NCBI GenBank assembly: GCA_028716145.1 | Contig: JAQUQL010000004.1 | Span: forward strand, 1-39,726 | Source: Dehalococcoidales bacterium | GTDB lineage: Bacteria; Chloroflexota; Dehalococcoidia; Dehalococcoidales; CSSed11-197 | Direction of reading: 5' to 3' | DNA: 39,726 bases | Shown: piece after piece, positions 38,192-39,726 of the stretch | Numbering within the stretch: the stretch's first letter is position 1 | How the letters are laid out: each line of letters begins with the position of its first letter | The notes under the pieces: generated by a model | Told to the model about the DNA's origin: nothing | The model's input: only the letters and a program-made list of their open reading frames with translations | Database searches by the model: none | Program-made: the position numbers and the translations under genes

Positions 38192-38220
38192 TTGACAAGG
38201 CTGATAGCCGGTGTTAAAAT
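38192..38220 (+). promoter_or_regulatory. Promoter of the aroF-aroB operon
   Basis: A perfect TTGACA (38192-38197), a 17-base spacer and TAAAAT (38215-38220, 5/6 to TATAAT). Transcription should start near 38227, about 34 bases before the leader peptide ATG and about 210 before aroF. The interval 38130-38191, between this and the divergent rpsL promoter, holds nothing else I can recognise. Confidence 0.88.
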
Positions 38221-38260
38221 GCTTCAGCGTTAGGCAAAGGCCTGTTTAAAATTAAGTCAT

Positions 38261-38338
38261 ATGCACACAGACATTATAAACAAATCATTTTGGGGTTATT
38301 TTTATTACATCCTGTCCTTGGAGAGGGCTGGCTTGTAG
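38261..38338 (+). CDS. Aromatic leader peptide of the aroF attenuator
   Basis: A 25-codon ORF (ATG 38261, TAG 38336-38338) whose residues 9-17 read SFWGYFYYI: six of seven consecutive codons, 10-16, are Phe, Trp or Tyr. This is the hallmark of amino-acid attenuation leaders such as trpL and pheL, but with all three aromatic residues together. It lies between the promoter and an intrinsic terminator ahead of DAHP synthase. Ribosome binding is weak (TTAAG just upstream). The ORF ends 31 bases before the terminator stem. Function is inferred from composition and placement. Confidence 0.85.
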   Translation: MHTDIINKSFWGYFYYILSLERAGL

Positions 38339-38376
38339 GATCTGGTACCCATTGTTACTGAAACAGCTTAACCCTC
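38323..38376 (+). promoter_or_regulatory. Candidate antiterminator pairing in the aroF leader
   Basis: GAGGG at 38323-38327, within the last codons of the leader peptide, can pair with CCCTC at 38372-38376, the 5' arm of the terminator. GCTG/CAGC (38327-38330 with 38364-38367) can extend it past a bulge. A ribosome stalled on the aromatic codons would leave GAGGG free, whereas one at the stop codon would cover it. ATCCT (38309-38313) can also pair with AGGAT (38337-38341), a possible protecting stem. Confidence 0.55.
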
Positions 38377-38400
38377 CCAAGTGGAGGGTTTTTTATTTTT
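38370..38400 (+). terminator. Attenuator (intrinsic terminator) ahead of aroF
   Basis: AACCCTCC (38370-38377), loop CAAGT, GGAGGGTT (38383-38390), then TTTTATTTTT. This GC-rich 8-bp hairpin with a U-run lies in the leader, 39 bases before the aroF start and downstream of its promoter. It should therefore end the aroF transcript early unless prevented. Confidence 0.93.
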
Positions 38401-38438
38401 ATTCGTCTTTAATTGGTTAGTTGTTAGGAGGTTGCATT

Positions 38439-39524
38439 GTGATAATAATGAAAAAGGGAGCCACTGCTGAAGAAATCGCCAGTGTGGTGCACGACCTTAA
38501 AAGCCACGGACTGGAAGCTGATGTATCAACTGGAGAGATCCGAACAGTAATAGGGATTATAGGTGATGAAAGCCGCATTTCGGCAACTCATCTCGAGACT
38601 CTACCGGGAGTAAAAGAAGTTCGGCTTATAGAAACACCTTACAAGCTTATAAACCGGGAGTATTCCGCCCTGTTTGACGGTAAAACCGAAAGCCGGGTGG
38701 TTAAAGTTGGTAAAGTTAACATTGGCAATTGTGAACCGGTTTTTATGGCTGGGCCATGTGCGATTGAGGGTAAAGACCAGCTTATGCGGATTGCTGAAGA
38801 TGTAAAAGCAGCTGGAGCAGATATCCTGCGGGGAGGAGTTTTTAAACCACGAACTTCAGTACACTCCTTCCAGGGGCTGGGTTCCAGCAAAGAAGGGGCA
38901 GAACGGGCTTTGAGTTGGCTCCGCGAAGCGGGGGATAAATACGATATGCCGGTTATAACTGAAGTGAGGGGCGAGTCTCATGTGGACCTGGTGGCCAGAT
39001 ATGCCGATATATTACAAATTGGCTCTCGCAACATGTACAACCAGGATTTGCTAATAAAGGTAGCGGCAGCTGGAAAGCCGGTTTTGTTCAAGCGTCATTT
39101 CGGAGCAAGTATCGAGGAATTTCTTTCTTTTTCAGAATACATAGCTGCATCTGGCAACAAGGATATTATCCTGTGTGAGCGCGGAATCGTGCCGGTAGGA
39201 CGAGGCAAGAACTACACGCGTTACGTTCTTGACCTACAGGCAGTACCGGTTATTCAAAGGGAAACATACCTGCCTGTCGTTGTTGATCCTTCTCACGCTG
39301 CTGGCAGAAGAGATCTGATCGCAACCATGAGTCTATCTGCCATTGCGGCTGGCGCTTCAGGGCTGGAAATTGAAGTTCACCACAACGCCAAGGAAGCCCG
39401 CTGCGACGGTCAACAAATGATTACAGCCAGCGAGCTTGGAGCCCTTATCGAATCCTGCCGGAGGGTCAACCGCGCCATCAGAGATTCCGGGGGAGATTAT
39501 ACTGGGTACAAATGCAAGAATTAA
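38439..39524 (+). CDS. aroF: 3-deoxy-7-phosphoheptulonate (DAHP) synthase, type I-beta with regulatory domain
   Basis: Condenses phosphoenolpyruvate and erythrose-4-phosphate, the first committed step to chorismate and Phe, Tyr and Trp. Residues about 1-75 form a ferredoxin-like domain as in Thermotoga maritima DAHP synthase, where it mediates inhibition by Tyr and Phe. The barrel follows with metal ligands Cys in MAGPCAIEG, His in DPSHAAGRRDL, Glu in GLEIEVHH and Asp in CDGQQM, plus GGVFKPRTS and LFKRHFGAS for substrates. The start is GTG 38439, seven bases after AGGAGG (38426-38431); TTG 38421 lies before that site and ATG 38448 is too far from it. It has 361 residues. Expression is likely controlled by the upstream attenuator. 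Confidence 0.96.
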   Translation: MIIMKKGATAEEIASVVHDLKSHGLEADVSTGEIRTVIGIIGDESRISATHLETLPGVKEVRLIETPYKLINREYSALFDGKTESRVVKVGKVNIGNCEPVFMAGPCAIEGKDQLMRIAEDVKAAGADILRGGVFKPRTSVHSFQGLGSSKEGAERALSWLREAGDKYDMPVITEVRGESHVDLVARYADILQIGSRNMYNQDLLIKVAAAGKPVLFKRHFGASIEEFLSFSEYIAASGNKDIILCERGIVPVGRGKNYTRYVLDLQAVPVIQRETYLPVVVDPSHAAGRRDLIATMSLSAIAAGASGLEIEVHHNAKEARCDGQQMITASELGALIESCRRVNRAIRDSGGDYTGYKCKN

Positions 39525-39726
39525 ATCTTAGATACTCCGGCGTTACTACCAGCCGGATAGTGATCGGCAGCAGACTCATAGATAGTTGCGGCGCATTATT
39601 AAAAGAAACCACTTTTCCCGAAAAAGCGGTAATAATAACCGATACCAATGTCGGGCCGATATATGAGGGCATACTGTCCAAAAGTCTTGCAAGAGAAGGA
39701 ATTATAGCTGAAACAATAACCGTTCC
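39511..39726 (+). CDS. aroB: 3-dehydroquinate synthase, N-terminal part (cut by window edge)
   Basis: The second enzyme of the shikimate pathway, cyclising DAHP with the help of NAD. Only the first 72 codons are inside the window. LRYSGVTTSRIVIGSRLIDS and KAVIITDTNVGPIYEG, where the latter is the start of the nucleotide-binding domain, match the AroB N-terminus. The ATG at 39511 overlaps the end of aroF by 14 bases, so the two are co-translated and share the attenuator. The rest of the operon lies beyond the edge. Confidence 0.88.

Noticed and set aside
38221-38400. T-box or metabolite riboswitch in the aroF leader
   Set aside because: The T-box sequence (AGGGTGGNACCGCG) and known riboswitch cores are absent; GGTACC at 38344-38349 is only a short palindrome. 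The aromatic leader ORF explains the terminator better.
1-39726. Mobile elements, CRISPR arrays, tRNA genes or phage remnants
   Set aside because: No transposase, integrase, regularly spaced repeats or cloverleaf-forming stretch was found in the gaps; gene order and composition are uniform.

Overview
The window looks like chromosomal DNA of a Dehalococcoidia member (Chloroflexota, relatives of Dehalococcoides and Dehalogenimonas). The clues are the 5' end of a 16S rRNA gene with a Dehalococcoides-like first variable region, a methionine synthase reduced to the MetE catalytic half (established for this class), no tuf between fusA and rpsJ, and the overall gene order. The assignment rests on recognition, not on a search. 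I see no mobile element, CRISPR array or tRNA gene; almost everything is vertically inherited housekeeping DNA.

Layout. (1) 1-127: 5' end of a 16S rRNA gene on the minus strand, with its own promoter and a boxA-like leader. (2) 360-5222, plus strand: divergent cluster tldD-tldE (peptidase pair), a PAC2-family protein, a HEAT-repeat protein and a YgbA-family cysteine protein. (3) 5330-7380: two-gene ABC-2 exporter; its ATPase appears to start at CTG. (4) 7384-15291: a methionine/SAM recycling block: mtnA; then, from a clear promoter, mtnP, core-metE, an unknown gene, an APH-P-loop kinase fusion, ahcY and metK. Together these salvage methylthioadenosine, hydrolyse S-adenosylhomocysteine, remethylate homocysteine and rebuild SAM. 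(5) 15304-17823: a phosphohexomutase, a cupin and an unknown helical protein, closed by a bidirectional terminator. (6) 38034 down to 17892, minus strand: an unbroken run of 37 genes joining the str, S10, spc and alpha operons plus truA-rplM-rpsI. It begins at a promoter near 38115 with a two-hairpin leader. (7) 38192 to the right edge, plus strand: the aromatic pathway operon aroF-aroB (aroB cut by the edge).

The most interesting element is in front of aroF. Between a near-consensus promoter and an intrinsic terminator lies a 25-codon ORF that reads Phe-Trp-Gly-Tyr-Phe-Tyr-Tyr in its middle. This has every part of a ribosome-mediated attenuator sensing all three aromatic amino acids and controlling the first committed enzyme of their synthesis. 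A stem that could serve as antiterminator begins just beyond where a ribosome stalled on those codons would sit. A second candidate RNA switch, made of alternating AAAGG/CCUUU segments, lies in the leader of the ribosomal super-operon.

The region also uses many non-AUG starts (TTG for rpoA, secY, map, rpsL, tldD and the permease; GTG for rplD, rplO, rpsE and aroF; CTG for the ABC ATPase). Most are placed by a good Shine-Dalgarno sequence.
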